Shown: positions 1 to 12,210 of the stretch, one piece after another | Layout: each line of letters starts with the position of its first letter | Position numbering within the stretch: position 1 is the first letter of the stretch | Source of the DNA: Hevea brasiliensis | Lineage: Eukaryota; Streptophyta; Magnoliopsida; Malpighiales; Euphorbiaceae | DNA: 64,000 bases | Direction: 5' to 3' | Assembly: GCF_030052815.1 (NCBI RefSeq) | Contig: NC_079507.1 | Span: 14,654,141-14,718,140 of the forward strand | Translations under genes and position numbers: made by a program | The notes under the pieces: generated by a model | Seen by the model: only the letters and a program-made list of their open reading frames with translations | The model's database searches: none | Told to the model about the DNA's origin: nothing

Positions 1-310
1 GTTGCAGGACTCTTTCAGTCCTTTCTAACCAATACTCAGCCGCTGAAGAATCGTCTTCCTTTCTACCATTGAAATCTATAGCTCCATACTTCCTAATTTT
101 ACCTAGAGGTGATTTCTGCTGAGGCGGTGGTGGAATAACCCCAGTCATCTATCGAAAAAATTCAGTCATCTACTCAAACAAGGCCGGTTGGGGTTATACA
201 GGCACCTCTTGCACTGGTGGAGCAGGACCTCCCTGATTTCCAATATCACTCCCAGTCGGGATACGGCCTACTACTTCTTCTTCTACTGCCCTTTGCAATT
301 CTGAATCCAT
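1..310 (-). pseudogene. Gy0 gag, N-terminal part, broken
   Basis: Reading right to left from the ATG at 310, the frame begins MDSELQRAVEEEVVGRIP and aligns in layout with the Gy1 gag start (MDPASQRAVDEEVESRAP). It reaches the start of the retrotransposon gag domain (KIRKYGAIDFNGR, then AAEYWLERTERVLQ) before the window ends. Three in-frame stops interrupt the linker before this domain: one TAA and two TAG, each most simply from CAA or CAG by C-to-T. Gag would form the virus-like particle; this copy cannot make it. The rest of gag is outside the window. Confidence 0.75.
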
Positions 311-432
311 ACCTTTACCTAAAATAACCAAGAAAATAGATTTGCATTAGTGTAACCTCGACTCATATGAATGCAATGCATGTTATGCACACTATCTCAT
401 TCTATCTATCTATGCCTAGGAATGCCTAAACC

Positions 433-446
433 GTGCTCTGATACCA
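433..446 (-). other. Gy0 primer binding site (initiator tRNA-Met)
   Basis: The minus strand reads TGGTATCAGAGCAC a few bases inside the LTR end at 452. It is complementary to the 3' end of plant initiator tRNA-Met and would prime minus-strand DNA synthesis. It fixes the element's orientation and the inner end of the 5' LTR. Confidence 0.85.
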
Positions 447-1799
447 ATAAATGTAACACCCCTCACCCGACTACAGTATAGCCGAGCAAGGCGTGCTACA
501 ATCGGTGCCGGAGCACCCTATCTTATCTTACTTTTTTTTTTAATAAAATAATTTTGAATTCATTTAATTTAATATCAATTAATTTTTGACGGAGAAACCA
601 GCGGAGTTTCCCCTCTTTTATTATCATTTGGCGTATTTCAATATTTATCTGTTTGAAATTCAACAATATTTTAAAATAAAAATCTCATCCATGCTAATCA
701 TAACTATCTCATCAATCATTCTCATAATTTTTTCATATTTCAAATCTCATCCTTACATTTTAATTTGATAATAATTTCCATACATTTCCATTCATACTCA
801 ATTCATATGTAAACATTCTCAAATTACATAAGCAAAATTTTCAAATTTCCTTAAATTACATAATTTACAAAATAATTACAAAATTTCATAATTTACATGA
901 TATATAAATTAATTACATATGAAAAAGCTAATTAATTAATTTACATCAGATTCCTATTAATTACCTGTTCATAATATACACTACAATACAATATCTAAGC
1001 ATTTTATACAAAATATAAAATATAATCTATATGGGCCCTATCTACATGCATTGCTGAGGAGGTGACAACCTTGAATACTTCAGACACTTCTGCAAATAAG
1101 AACTCCAAAATCTCTGTTTAATATTTTTATCTGGGCTTTACCTTCAGTACCTGCACGAGGAAACAATTCCATCGCGCTAAGCATTGCTGCTTAGTGGTGC
1201 AATAATATAACAAGGAAATAATATAGAAATAAAGATAGAAATAAAATATAATTCAAATAATTAAGATTTATTTATACTTCAAATGCAGTTTCTAAAACTT
1301 AATATGTTTTATCCTAATTTAGTCTTCTTTGGAATTGTTTATTTCGCCAATGTACAGTAATAATGTACATAGAAAAATGATCTAACAATAATGAATTTAT
1401 GCTTATATTATTATGTAAGTCACATTTGTCATATTTATGTATGTTATAATTTTCTTTGCTAATCTTTTAGCATTTTCTCAATACTTTCTAGGTTGTCTTA
1501 GATTATCTCATAATAAGTAAATTTTAATATCGGTCCAGTTCATTTCGATTCTTTGTAATAAATAACTATTCTAATTATTTTAGGTCATCTTACTCATTTA
1601 TTTAATTTCTAATTTTTTTATTACTAATATTCTTAACTTATTTCAATAAATTTCACTGCCCAAGTAACCTATGACAGACTGACTAAACTGGATAACGGGT
1701 CGTTGGCACTGGACACCGCGATGCCTCGGGCCGTCATACCATGGGACGCAGAACGTCAGCCGCCTATGCAGTCAGTATGGCTAAAAAGCCATGATAACA

Positions 1800-1880
1800 C
1801 ATAATCGGGCATTAAGCCATGAGTGCGGGCATAAAGCCATGAATGCGGGCATAAAGCCATGAATACAAGCATAAAGCCTT
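1800..1880. repeat. GGCATAAAGCCATGAATGC minisatellite, copy A
   Basis: About four head-to-tail units of about 20 bases, each centred on GGCATAAAGCC, which is itself a short inverted repeat (GGC...GCC). The same array recurs in the second LTR unit at about 4075-4170 with about five units. Confidence 0.8.
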
Positions 1881-4074
1881 TCGCAGTACTGCTAAAACAA
1901 TACCCTATTGGCATGCCAAACTATCCAATCTGCCACACATGTCTAGGCAATACAAGGGCACATAATATCATTAAATATTAATTTATTGTGTTTTATGACT
2001 TTATTATTTCATGATAAATTTCATAATTTATACATTCATCATAATATTCATACATTCCTTACATTATTCATATTGATCACAATTCACAACAATGGTATTT
2101 GTATACCATTGTACTCAAAACATTTTTCCTTTCTCTTATAAAGAAAACTAATGGTCCATTCATATTTTCATTTGATTCATTTACTCGTTACAATATTTAT
2201 ATGAATTCATAACTCATACAACTGTTATTATCTTATTTGTAATGGAAACATAAATCCTAATGTAAACCTCATCCCATTTATACTCAACAATCCATCTAGG
2301 TTAATGTCATTTCATATTCAAGTGGTATTACTTTTGTTTTATTAGACCTACTAGTAATGGGAATAAATCTTAACTATATACTCACATAACTTAAATGTTC
2401 ATTAAGTCATTTAGGTGAATTACTATTTCTATTCCAAGTAATCCATAAATGTTTCATGGATTCCAAATTTCATACCTTAATTTCCTCTACCAATTTAGTT
2501 ATTATATTTTGTGCCTTTGTATTACTATTCACATTACTATTCACTCATATTGTTGACTTTTTAATATATAATAAATTTATTGAACCTAAGTTCACCAAGA
2601 TACCACATTTTGCATTTTATTTTTGTTGGTATTGATTTCCAATACCATTTCAAAGCTTACCTTATGTTATACAAAATATTCAGATTTCATGCCCTAGGTT
2701 TACTATTCCATTTGTCATTTTTGCAGTGATAATTTGGCAAAATGATCAACATGAAAGTTGTTCCTTATTTTGTCTAGTTGAATTTCGTTTTTTGAATCAC
2801 TCTATTTGGAGCTTTGTAGCTCAAGTTATGGTCATTTTACCATAACTAGCCGGAGTGACCTATACCCAGATTTTCTGGGCAATTTGGTTCTGCCAGATTT
2901 GGTGATCTAAGTTTGGTTGGAAATTTGACTAGCTTATGGTCAAAATTTGGATTTGTGTTCTTCATAAAAGTTGTTGGTCTATATCTCAGCTTGTAGATGG
3001 TAAAATTTCAGGACAATTGGACCTTTCTACACTGAGTTATGGCCAAATGACCAAACACTATTCATTTGGTCATTTTGCCCAGGCAGACTGCAGGTCACCA
3101 GAATTAGGGCAAACTTTTGGTCCACTTGGTTTGGTTTTCTAGGCATGGTTTCTTCACCAAAGTTGTACCATTATGTGTCTAGTTTCATGTACAATTGGCT
3201 TTGAACCAATTGGAGTAACATAGCTCAAGTTATGACCTTAGGAATATACTAGACTCAAGTCCAGTATTCTGGCACAATGGGGGCAGCATACCACTTTCAA
3301 TTTCAAGGCCACAATTACTTCCAATTTAGGGTCAAACTTTATCAAATGGTCACTAATTGACCATTAGAAATCCAATTAACCATTCAAACACAATATCTCC
3401 AATTTTCATACTAACCCTAATTGATCAAATCTCATTCTCATACAAACTCAAAAAAATTCAACTCCATTAAACTCCAATTCATATGTATACATTAATTGAC
3501 ATTAATATAAACAAAATTCAGATAATTACGATTTATTTATACTTCACATGCGGTTTCTAAAATTTAATACGTTTTATCCTAATTTAGTCTTCTTTGGAAG
3601 TGTTTATTTCGCCAATGTACAGTAATAATGTACAAAGAAAAATGATCTAAAAATAATAAATTTATGCTTATATTATTATATAAGTCACATTTGCAATATT
3701 TATTTATGTTATAATTCTCTTTTCTAATCTTTTAGCATTTTCTCAATACTTGCTAGGTTGTCTCAGATTATCTCATAATAAGTAAATTTTAATATCGGTC
3801 CAGTTCATTTCGATTCTTTCTAATAAATAACTATTCTAATTTATTTTAGGTCATCTTACTCATTTATTTTATTTAATTTCTAATATTTTTAATTTCTAAT
3901 ATTCTTAACTTATTTCAATAAATTTCACTGCCCAAGTAACCTATGACAGGCTAACTAAACTGGATAACGGGTCGTTGGCACTAGACACCGCGGTGTCTCG
4001 GGCCGTCATACCATGGGACGCAGAACGTCAACCACGTATGCAGTCAGTATGGCTAAAAAGCCATGATAACACAT

Positions 4075-4170
4075 AATCAGGCATAAAATCCTTGAATGTT
4101 GGCATAAAGCCATGAATGCGGGCATAAAGCCATGAATACGGGCATAAAGCCATGAATATAGGCATAAAGC
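4075..4170. repeat. GGCATAAAGCCATGAATGC minisatellite, copy B
   Basis: Counterpart of the array near 1800, with one more unit. The difference in unit number shows the array expanded or contracted after the 2.26-kb duplication. Confidence 0.8.
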
Positions 4171-6849
4171 CTTTCGCAGTACTGCTAAAACAATACCCTA
4201 TTGGCATGCCAATCTATCTAATTTGACACACGTGTCTAGGCAATACAAGGGCACATAATATCATTAAATATTAATATATTGTGTTTTATGACTTTATTAT
4301 TTCATGATAAATTTCAATTATAATTCATACATTCATTTGATCATTTATATGATCACAATTCACATCAATTATCCTTTTATACCATTGTACTCAAAATACT
4401 TCTCTTTTCTACAATAATGAGAACTATGTCTAATTCATACATTAATATGGTTCATTTATTCATTCATTATATTATTCATATTGATCACAATTCTAAACAA
4501 TGGTTCACATGTGCCATTGTATTCAAAACATTTTTCCTTTCTCATTTATACATTCAAGAATCTACTTATGTAATTACAAATTTTATATTTCAAGTTGAGT
4601 TAATAATATTTTATGAATTCCATTGGTGATGGGTATATAAGCCCTAACTATTTATTCACATCAATTAGGTGACTTATTTTTCATGTTTCAAGTAATCCAT
4701 GAACATTTCATGGATTTCAAATTTATGGCCTTAATTTCGTTTTAACAATTTTGACTAGGATGCATAGTCCACATTTGTCATACAATTCTAAGCATTTAAG
4801 CTTAGAATTGGTTCTAAGTCTTTATCTTAGTTTGCTAATCATTTTGATTACTATTCACCTTACTAGTCAACCAAAATATTGACTTTTTCATACTTAATGG
4901 ATATGTTTATTCTAATTACAACAAGATCCCACATTTTGAGTTTTACATTTGTTAGTATTAATTGCCAATTGCAATTTAAAGTCCCCTAGATGCATTTCTA
5001 AATTTTCAGTTTTTATTACCTAAGTTTACTGTTCTATTGGACAATTTTAGAGTGGAAACTGGGCTAACCTTTCTTCATCAAAGTTGTTCCTTATTGTGTC
5101 TTCTTTAATTCCTTTTTTTGAATCACTCCATTTGGAGTTTTGTAGCTCAAGTTATGGTCATTTTACCATAACTGGTCGGAATAACCTGTACCCAAATTTT
5201 CTGGGCAATTTGGTTCTGCCAGATTTGGTGACATAAGTTTGGTTGGCAATTTGACTAGGTTAAGCTCAGAATTTGGATTTGTGTTCTTCATGAAAGTTGT
5301 TGGTCTATATCTCTGCTTTTTGCTGGTAAAATTTCAGGTCAATTGGACTTTTCTACACTGATTTATGGCCAAATGATCCAACACTGTTCATTTGGTCATT
5401 TTGCCCATGCAGACTGCAGGTCACCCGGATTAGGGCAAACTTTTGGTCCACTTGGTTTGGTTTTCTGGGCATGGTTTCTTCACCAAAGTTGTGCCATTGT
5501 GTGTCTAGTTTCATGTCCAATTGGTCTTGTACCAATTGAACCTATAAAATTCAAGTTATGGCTGCCCAAACCTGCTGGACTCATGTTCAATTCTGTAGGT
5601 CACCATGGGCAGCCACACCAATTGCAATTCCCACTAATCAAACCACCTCATTTCTTGTTTACACATAATCAAATGGTCACTAATTGACCATTAAAACTCA
5701 CTTTCATCATTACATGATCAAAGTCTCCTTTTCATGCTCAAACCCTAACTCCAACAATTTCAATTCTCTATATACATACAATCCATGAATTAAAACACCA
5801 AAATCATGTTTAATGGAAGCCATACATAACTATTATGCAATCAAATTGTTGAAACCCTAGGTACCCTAAGGCTGCCAAAATTTCATGGGCCAAGTTCATG
5901 CATCTTTAATTCATTTTCATCAAATTTTCAACTTAACTCAACTTAAATTCATGCTTAGAAAAGAATGGAAGCAAGAAAATTAGCACTAACCTTAGGAGGG
6001 CAGAATTTTCCCTTCAATTTCCTCCACTTTCTTTAGTTTTCTTGGCAGCCAAACACCTTCCCAAGTAGTGTAGACAAGTTTTAATGAAGGAGGTCTAGGG
6101 TTTTGTGGAGGGAAATCAATGAAAATTAAGAGAGATGAAGAAATTTTTTTTTTCATGGAAGAGAGAGATGAAAGATTTCTGGCAATGAGAAGAATAAATG
6201 AGGAAGATGGCTGCTTGGGCTTGTTTTTATCTCATTTTTATCTCTTTATTTAATTTGTTAAATTGTGATTGGGTGGGGGCATGTTAATGACATCATGTGA
6301 TGTCATAATTCCCAATTTCTTTCATTTTTCTTTTCTTTTCTTTTCTACTCATTTCCAATTCAATTTTTAGTAATATTTATTCATATTTTAGATCATAATA
6401 ATTATTTACTTAACTGGACAAGTTGGTCAAAAATCATCTCCGAAGACGAAATGACCAAAATGCCCTCCGTTTGGCTTAACAGACTAAAATTATCTGTACC
6501 GATTGAAAAGTTTTTCTAAATCTTTTCTTGGCATTATAATGCCATAGAACCCTCAATGACTCTTCTCTAAAGTCTCAAAAATTATTTTATAATTTTTTTC
6601 CTAGGTCTAAGGCTCCTAGTTGCGAGAACCGCAACTTCCCACTGGGTTACCCATCGCTAGGGCACTGGCTCATTTAACTTGGTTGTATTTTATTTCTAAA
6701 ATTTTTCCTAAATTTTTCTTATTAATATTTGAGTTATTTATGACTCCTCACTCTAGTCTAATTATTTTTCTAGATGTTCTAGCCGTTCGGACCGACACCG
6801 GTCACCGGAATAGTAGAATGTAAGTAAGTGCTACAGTGAGGGTGTTACA

Positions 6850-8635
6850 AAGTTTTTCCTTATTGTGTCTAGTTACATTTCTTTTTTTTTTTTGAATCAC
6901 TCTATTTGGAGTTTTGTAGCTCAAGTTATGGCCTAAATACCATGATTGGCCGGATTGCCAACTTCCCAGATTTTCTAGACTGACCAAATTTATAGTATTT
7001 TGTGCAGTGACTGCAGGCCATCTTTTAAACATGTTATGGTCAAAATTTGGGTTAGGCTTCTTCATGAAAGTTGTAGGTCTATGTCTCAGATATTTTTTGG
7101 TAAAATTTCAGGTCAATTTGACCTTTCTACACTGAGTTATGACCAAATGAATAAATAATGTTCATTTGGTCATTTTGCCTAGGCAGAATGCAGATCACCC
7201 GGATTAGGGCAATTTTTAGGTCAACGTGGTTTGGTTTTCTGGGCATGGTTTCTCCACCAAAGTTGTGCCATTTTGTGTCTAGTTTCATCTCCAATTGCCC
7301 TTGCATCAATTGAACCTCTATAACTCCAGTTATTGCTGCCCAAACCTGCTGGACTCATGCTCAGTCCTGCAGGTCAGCCAAGGCAGCAACACTAACTTCA
7401 ATTCCCACTAAACAAACCACTTCATTTCTTATTCACACATAACCAAATGGTCACTAATTGACCATTAAAACTTACTTTCACCATTACATGATCAAAATCT
7501 CAATTTTTGGGTCCAAACCCTAGCTCCACCATTCTAGATTTTTGCATTCACTTGCACTTCACCTTCCTAATCAATAGATTAGTATTAAGGGCAGCTAGAG
7601 TACCATTTTAATTCAAGAAAATCTTCAAAACCTACCTATCCCAAAGCTACCGAAATTTTAAGAAAAGCTTACACATGGTATATTTTTAATTTTCATACAA
7701 ATTTACTTTCCACTCCACTCCTTTAACATGAATCAAAAGAGGAAGAGTGAGTTTAGTCACTAACCTCTAATGGAGTAAATTTCAATCTTGCAAGAGCTCT
7801 TCCTTTACACTTCTTTTTGCTCCGAAAAGCTTTACCAAGATGAAAGAGCAAGATTTTGTATTGACTTTTAGGGTTTTTGTTGAAAGAAAACTAGGGAAAT
7901 GAAGGTTTGGAAAGTTTGTTAATGGAGGAGTGAGGGAGAGCATATGGTGCGGCTTTGAAGAAGAAGAGAATGGCTACTGTTTTTTTTAGAATTCTCCCTC
8001 ATTTTCTCTATTTTTAATGTATTTTAATTGTGCTTCTTTATTTTGATTGGCCATAAACTTTAATTGCCTCATGCTTACATAAGCATTGGGTAATAAATCC
8101 CATTTATTTCCATTTTCTTTCCTTTCTCTTACTATTCATTTTTAAATAATTTTTCATCAATATTTTTTCATATTTTATGTCATATAATTCACTTACATAA
8201 ATGGACAAGTTGGTAAAAAATCATTGCTGAAGACGAAATGACCAAAATGCTCTCCGTTTGGCTTAACGAGCTAAAATTGTGTGTATCGATTGAAAAAATT
8301 TTCTAAGTCTTTTCTTGGCATTCTAATGCCATAAAATCCTTAATGACTCTTCTTTGGAGTCCCAAAATTATTTTATGAATTTTCTCCCAGGTTTAGGATT
8401 CCTAATTGCAAGGACCGCAACTTCCCACTGGGTTACCCATCGCTAGGGCACCAGCTCATTTAACTTGGTTGTATTTTATTTCTAAAATTTTGCCTTAATT
8501 TTTATTACACTTATTTGAGTTATTTATGACTCCTCACTCTAGTCTAAATATTTTTTTAGATGTTCTAGCTGTCGAGATCGACACCGGTCACCGAAACAGT
8601 AGAATGTGCGGAATTGCTACAGTGAGGGTGTTACA
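6850..8635 (-). repeat. Gy1 3' LTR, truncated by Gy0
   Basis: Aligns with about 33905-35689 of the 5' LTR at roughly 95 percent by eye and ends GAGGGTGTTACA at 8635. The missing part should lie left of the window, beyond Gy0. No gene is visible. Confidence 0.85.
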
Positions 8636-8648
8636 ATTCTTCCCCTCT
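8636..8648 (-). other. Gy1 polypurine tract
   Basis: The minus strand reads AGAGGGGAAGAAT directly before the 3' LTR, the place for the plus-strand primer. Confidence 0.8.
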
Positions 8649-8736
8649 AACAAAAATTTCGTCCTCGAAATTTACTTGATGCAAACAATTGAGGGAACTG
8701 TTGCCTCATCGTCTCTTCACTTTCCCAAGTTGCTTC
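8649..8736 (-). pseudogene. Gy1 pol tail (chromodomain end)
   Basis: Reading right to left, this stretch encodes the end of the chromodomain (EATWE-like block) and the C-terminal tail of pol, then the run leading to the polypurine tract. It joins the piece at 27877 across Cop1: the uninterrupted order is visible in Gy3 at 59310-59370. It is too short for its own frame and is separated from the rest of pol by 19 kb. Confidence 0.7.
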
Positions 8737-10843
8737 TATTAGTAGTATACCCTAGAGCATATCATTTAGTATGTATCTTGTACATATTTTTATTAATAAA
8801 AGGCATTTCCACTTTTTCATTTACATAATATATTTATGTGTAATAGAAAAGGTCCATTGATATTTTGTTAGAAATATTATTCTTAAGTTGTTAAGAATAT
8901 GAGTGACAATATTTCTAGCACAAAGTATCATAAATAGGTTCACAATCGAGGATACTTCATAATAACGACATGACTTGTCCAGAAAGATTGTATTCATGTT
9001 TGTTCCCAAGTTATTTATATGAGATATAAATAAGATGGATTGGTGAGTCTCATGCCACATAACAAATATGATAGGCACTTATAAATGATAAGTAGGTCGA
9101 ACCAGTGACACTTATGACAAGCACATGGAGTTTACTCTTGTCAATGTTTTATCATAAATCATATTAGTGCATATAATCTTTAGACCTGAGACAGCACAGT
9201 TATCTTGTATATAGGTTGTTTGAGTTTGATACTGCTTTCACACTTGTACTGTGCATGGGTATATGGGCATCTGTTGGCTCCTACTAGTTATATATGGAGG
9301 TAGGTGTTGATCAAGATGGAATCTGTTCCTCTAAGTAAATAGAGATAAAATCCTATGTTCATTTAATTGTTCTTGTTGTTTTAAGTTCCTGGCCAGGATA
9401 GATAGATTTATTCAGAAAAGAGTTTCTGATGAGAAAATATTTTTAATCAAGAACTGGAATTAAAAGAGAATATAATATTCATAGCAAATGGAGTTTGACA
9501 TAAACCATGACTCCAGCTTGAGTTGGGATTTTGTAATAGAGAGATTCTAGTGCATGGTAACATATGATTATAGGTTCATTTAAGATAAACCTTATTACTA
9601 ATTGGGTGGCCATGGCATGCTATGCTAGGTGTTAACCATGGTCTATGAGGTTCATAAAATGATTTAGAGAAATCATTTATGATAAAAAAGAGTTCTGATG
9701 ATATTAAGAGTTGATATCATGTCTCATTGCCAATTAGTGATGAGCCTAGTAAGTCACGCACATACACAAGTTTTCACCTATTTAAATATGATTTAATTAA
9801 TTAATTAAAGAGTTTAATTGATTAATTAAATAGGTTTGGTTTGTAATTAGATTGCAAAGTCCCTAGCATGACTTGAAACCAAATCTAGATTATTGGATGT
9901 ATAGTATAAGTTAAATTTATATATAAAGTATTTAAATATGAATTTAATTAATGAGAAATTAATTAATAGAGATTAATTAATTAATTTATATTTGATATAA
10001 ATTAATTAGAAGAAGAAAAATAATTATTTTCGGTTAAGAACTTAAAATTAAGACACAAGGGCATTTTGGTCATTTCATAGTGTGACACGTGGCACCATGA
10101 GATGGTGACACATGGGATTACACATAAGCTTGCCAAATATTTTTTAATCATGTAAGATGATTAAAATCAAGATTAAATATAGGTTTGACACTTGGCACAA
10201 TATGATTGGGTCACTTAAACCTAGAGCTAATCAAAGGGTGACATGTGGTAAGGGTTTAATGTGTTAACCTAGCTATATAAGTGTTGTTATGAAAAAGAAA
10301 AACAACCAGCAGCCACTCCTCTCCTTTGTCACGCCATTTTGAGGCTCTCCATCTATTCTTCTTCATCTCTCATCAATTCAAAGAGATTAGCCATCAATCT
10401 CTTGAATTAAGAACACTAGAAATTGTTTCTAGTGTCCTGTTTACATCTCTAATCTCTTAAAAGGTAGAACTTGAATTTCTAATTAATAGAAAAAGCTTTA
10501 GAAGCTATTCAAGGGCTGCCATAGGTGTTCTTGGTGTGGACAAGCTAGAGGGACAACATTTGGTGTCCTGAAGACAAATCTCAAAGGCGCAGACACGCTG
10601 CAGTGCATCAAGAGGTTAGTGTAATCGTTCTTAATTTGATTTAGGGTTCTAAAATTAATCTGATTAATTTTAAAATCTTAAATGGCAAATACAGATCCAA
10701 AAACATATTAAAAGAGTTTTAATATGTTGTTTATCATTGAAATCAAATAGATAAAAATAAATCTTGCATGATGCATGTGACCCTAGGTGAAAATTTTGAA
10801 TTCAATGGTATAAACTTGTGCTTTTCACGCTTCCGTTCTTTCA
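8737..10843 (+). repeat. Cop1 5' LTR
   Basis: Starts TATTAGTAGTATACCC (TG in the 3' copy) and ends CCGTTCTTTCA just before the primer site. Same length as the 3' LTR. It holds AT-rich inverted blocks near 9790-10010 and a TATA box at 10273. No sense-strand gene is visible. Confidence 0.9.
10273..10281 (+). promoter_or_regulatory. Cop1 LTR TATA box
   Basis: CTATATAAG lies about 570 bases before the LTR end, followed by a CT-rich stretch suited to transcription start. The Cop1 3' LTR keeps it (about 27306); both Cop2 LTRs have CTATTTAAG instead (14697-14705 and 22147-22155), and Cop3 lacks it. Confidence 0.6.
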
Positions 10844-10845
10844 AT

Positions 10846-10858
10846 TGGTATCAGAGCC
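10846..10858 (+). other. Cop1 primer binding site (initiator tRNA-Met)
   Basis: TGGTATCAGAGCC two bases after the LTR, complementary to the 3' end of initiator tRNA-Met. Confidence 0.9.
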
Positions 10859-11104
10859 ACTATATTTGCCATTTAGATTGATTTTTTTATGATTTAATTG
10901 TGTGTTTGATCTTGAGATCAAAAGTTGATTGCTGATTGCAAAGCCAAGGTGGTGGCACAAATGATGAACACCATGGTGTGCATGGTTGATACACCACAAT
11001 GGTGTGCAAAGGTAAATGGATGGTGAATGTGCAATTGTTGTATGATCTAAGATCCATTTTATGTCTAATTAAATTGTTTAATTAGAAATTTTATCACACA
11101 ATTA

Positions 11105-11465
11105 AATTATGATTCAAGTCAGAATTTTAAAAAATTGTTTGAATGTGATTCAAATTTGAATTTTAAAAGTTGTTTGAATGTGATTTAAATCTGAATTTTT
11201 AAAGTTGTTTGAATCATATTTAAATCTAATTTTTTAAAATTGATTGAATAAAATTCAGATCTGATTTTTTAAAAAATGTTTGAATGTAATTCAAATCTGA
11301 TTTTTTAAAAAAAGTTTGAATGTGATTCAAATCTGAATTTTAAAGTTGTTTGAATGTGATTCAAATTTGAATTTTTAAATTTGTTTGAATGAGATGTAAA
11401 TCTGAGTTTTTAAATTTTTTTGAATCATATTCAAATCTGGATTTTTAAGTTGAATATGAGATATT
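11105..11465 (+). repeat. Cop1 leader array of 33-37-base hairpin units
   Basis: About nine units starting near 11138, 11175, 11209, 11244, 11279, 11316, 11349, 11386 and 11421. The consensus core is TTTGAATGTGATTCAAA, an inverted repeat with seven-base arms around GTG, followed by an AT-rich spacer. The Cop2 leader has the same array in reverse (20985-21335). Confidence 0.85.
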
Positions 11466-12210
11466 CAATTTAATTTAAGTATGTATGTTTCATTTAATTG
11501 TTAAATAGTGATATGCATGATGGATGATCATGGACTATAAAAGACCAATGTGATTGGATTTATTTCTTTTATGTTTCTTTGGGATTGTAAATTAATTAAT
11601 TTATTTTAATTTATTTTGGGCATGTATTATTAAGTTTGTAATAATTTTTGGGTTGTAATTTCATTTATTTAAGTTCTTGTAAATTCGCCTTGGTATGCCA
11701 AGGATTACTATGTAATATTGGATTGCAAGAAGTTCAAGGAGGTCAAGAGCATTGGTGGGACCAGTGGGAGGAATTCAAGATCAAGTGTTGATTATGTACT
11801 CATTCAGCAACTCTTGTAAAATGAATGAATGAAATGCACCTAGGAATGCCCTGATTCAATTCTTGGTGGCTCAGAATTGAATCCCTTAGAAAGTCCATGA
11901 TCATACCATATTTATTGCTTATCCATGAATGCATGAGATGTATGGGAATGTATGCTGTTATATGATATATGCATGCTAATTGGATAATGTGCAAAATGAG
12001 ACCTTAATAGTAATTAGAATGACCATAAAATCTTCCAAACAAATGATTAAGTTGGAAATGCTATAATTAAAGTAATTATAACATAGGCCCTCCATTGGGG
12101 CAATTATTTTAAGAAATTTTAAATAGTTGCATAAGATGCAATTAATTTAAGAGATTTTCTTAAGAATAATTGTTAAGCATGAGATGTTGTAAATATGTAA
12201 ATAGTTTGGT

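Larger units (their letters stand above)
1250..5771 (-). repeat. 2.26-kb tandem duplication inside the Gy0 LTR
   Basis: Copy A (about 1250-3509) and copy B (about 3510-5771) align along their length. Shared landmarks are ATTTATTTATACTTCA at 1267 and 3530, the repeat block near 1800 and 4075, the palindrome pair near 1883 and 4176, and the hairpin near 3043 and 5366. The copies differ by many substitutions and small indels, so the duplication is not recent relative to the insertion. Boundaries are approximate. Confidence 0.8.
1..6849 (-). mobile_element. Gy0: Ty3/gypsy retrotransposon, 5' part only
   Basis: Left-most element, running right to left and cut by the window start. Visible are the 5' LTR, the tRNA-Met primer site and the first 310 bases of gag. 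The LTR ends are TGTAACACCC and GGGTGTTACA when read on the plus strand. The right end abuts sequence from the middle of another gypsy LTR (6850 onward, matching about 33905 onward), so Gy0 inserted into the 3' LTR of Gy1. The partner target duplication lies outside the window. The gag start resembles that of Gy1, so it is probably a related chromovirus. Confidence 0.85.
452..6849 (-). repeat. Gy0 5' LTR, 6.4 kb, internally duplicated
   Basis: Bounded by TGTAACACC at 452 and GGTGTTACA ending at 6849. It is about twice the length of the related Gy1 LTR (3.1 kb) because a unit of about 2.26 kb occurs twice. The last 250 bases (cysteine-poor, no coding) match the ends of the Gy1 and Gy3 LTRs, including a block with GACACCGGTCACCG near 6791-6807. 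No convincing gene lies in this stretch; short open frames on the plus strand are chance frames in LTR sequence. Confidence 0.85.

Noticed and set aside
5343..5687. 114-codon plus-strand frame in the Gy0 LTR
   Set aside because: It lies within a non-coding LTR segment; the homologous frames in copy A, Gy1 and Gy3 are broken, and it matches no family I know.
11105..11465. Leader repeats as a possible CRISPR or satellite
   Set aside because: Same array in the same place in Cop2; it is part of the element leader, with AT-rich spacers that are themselves repeated.
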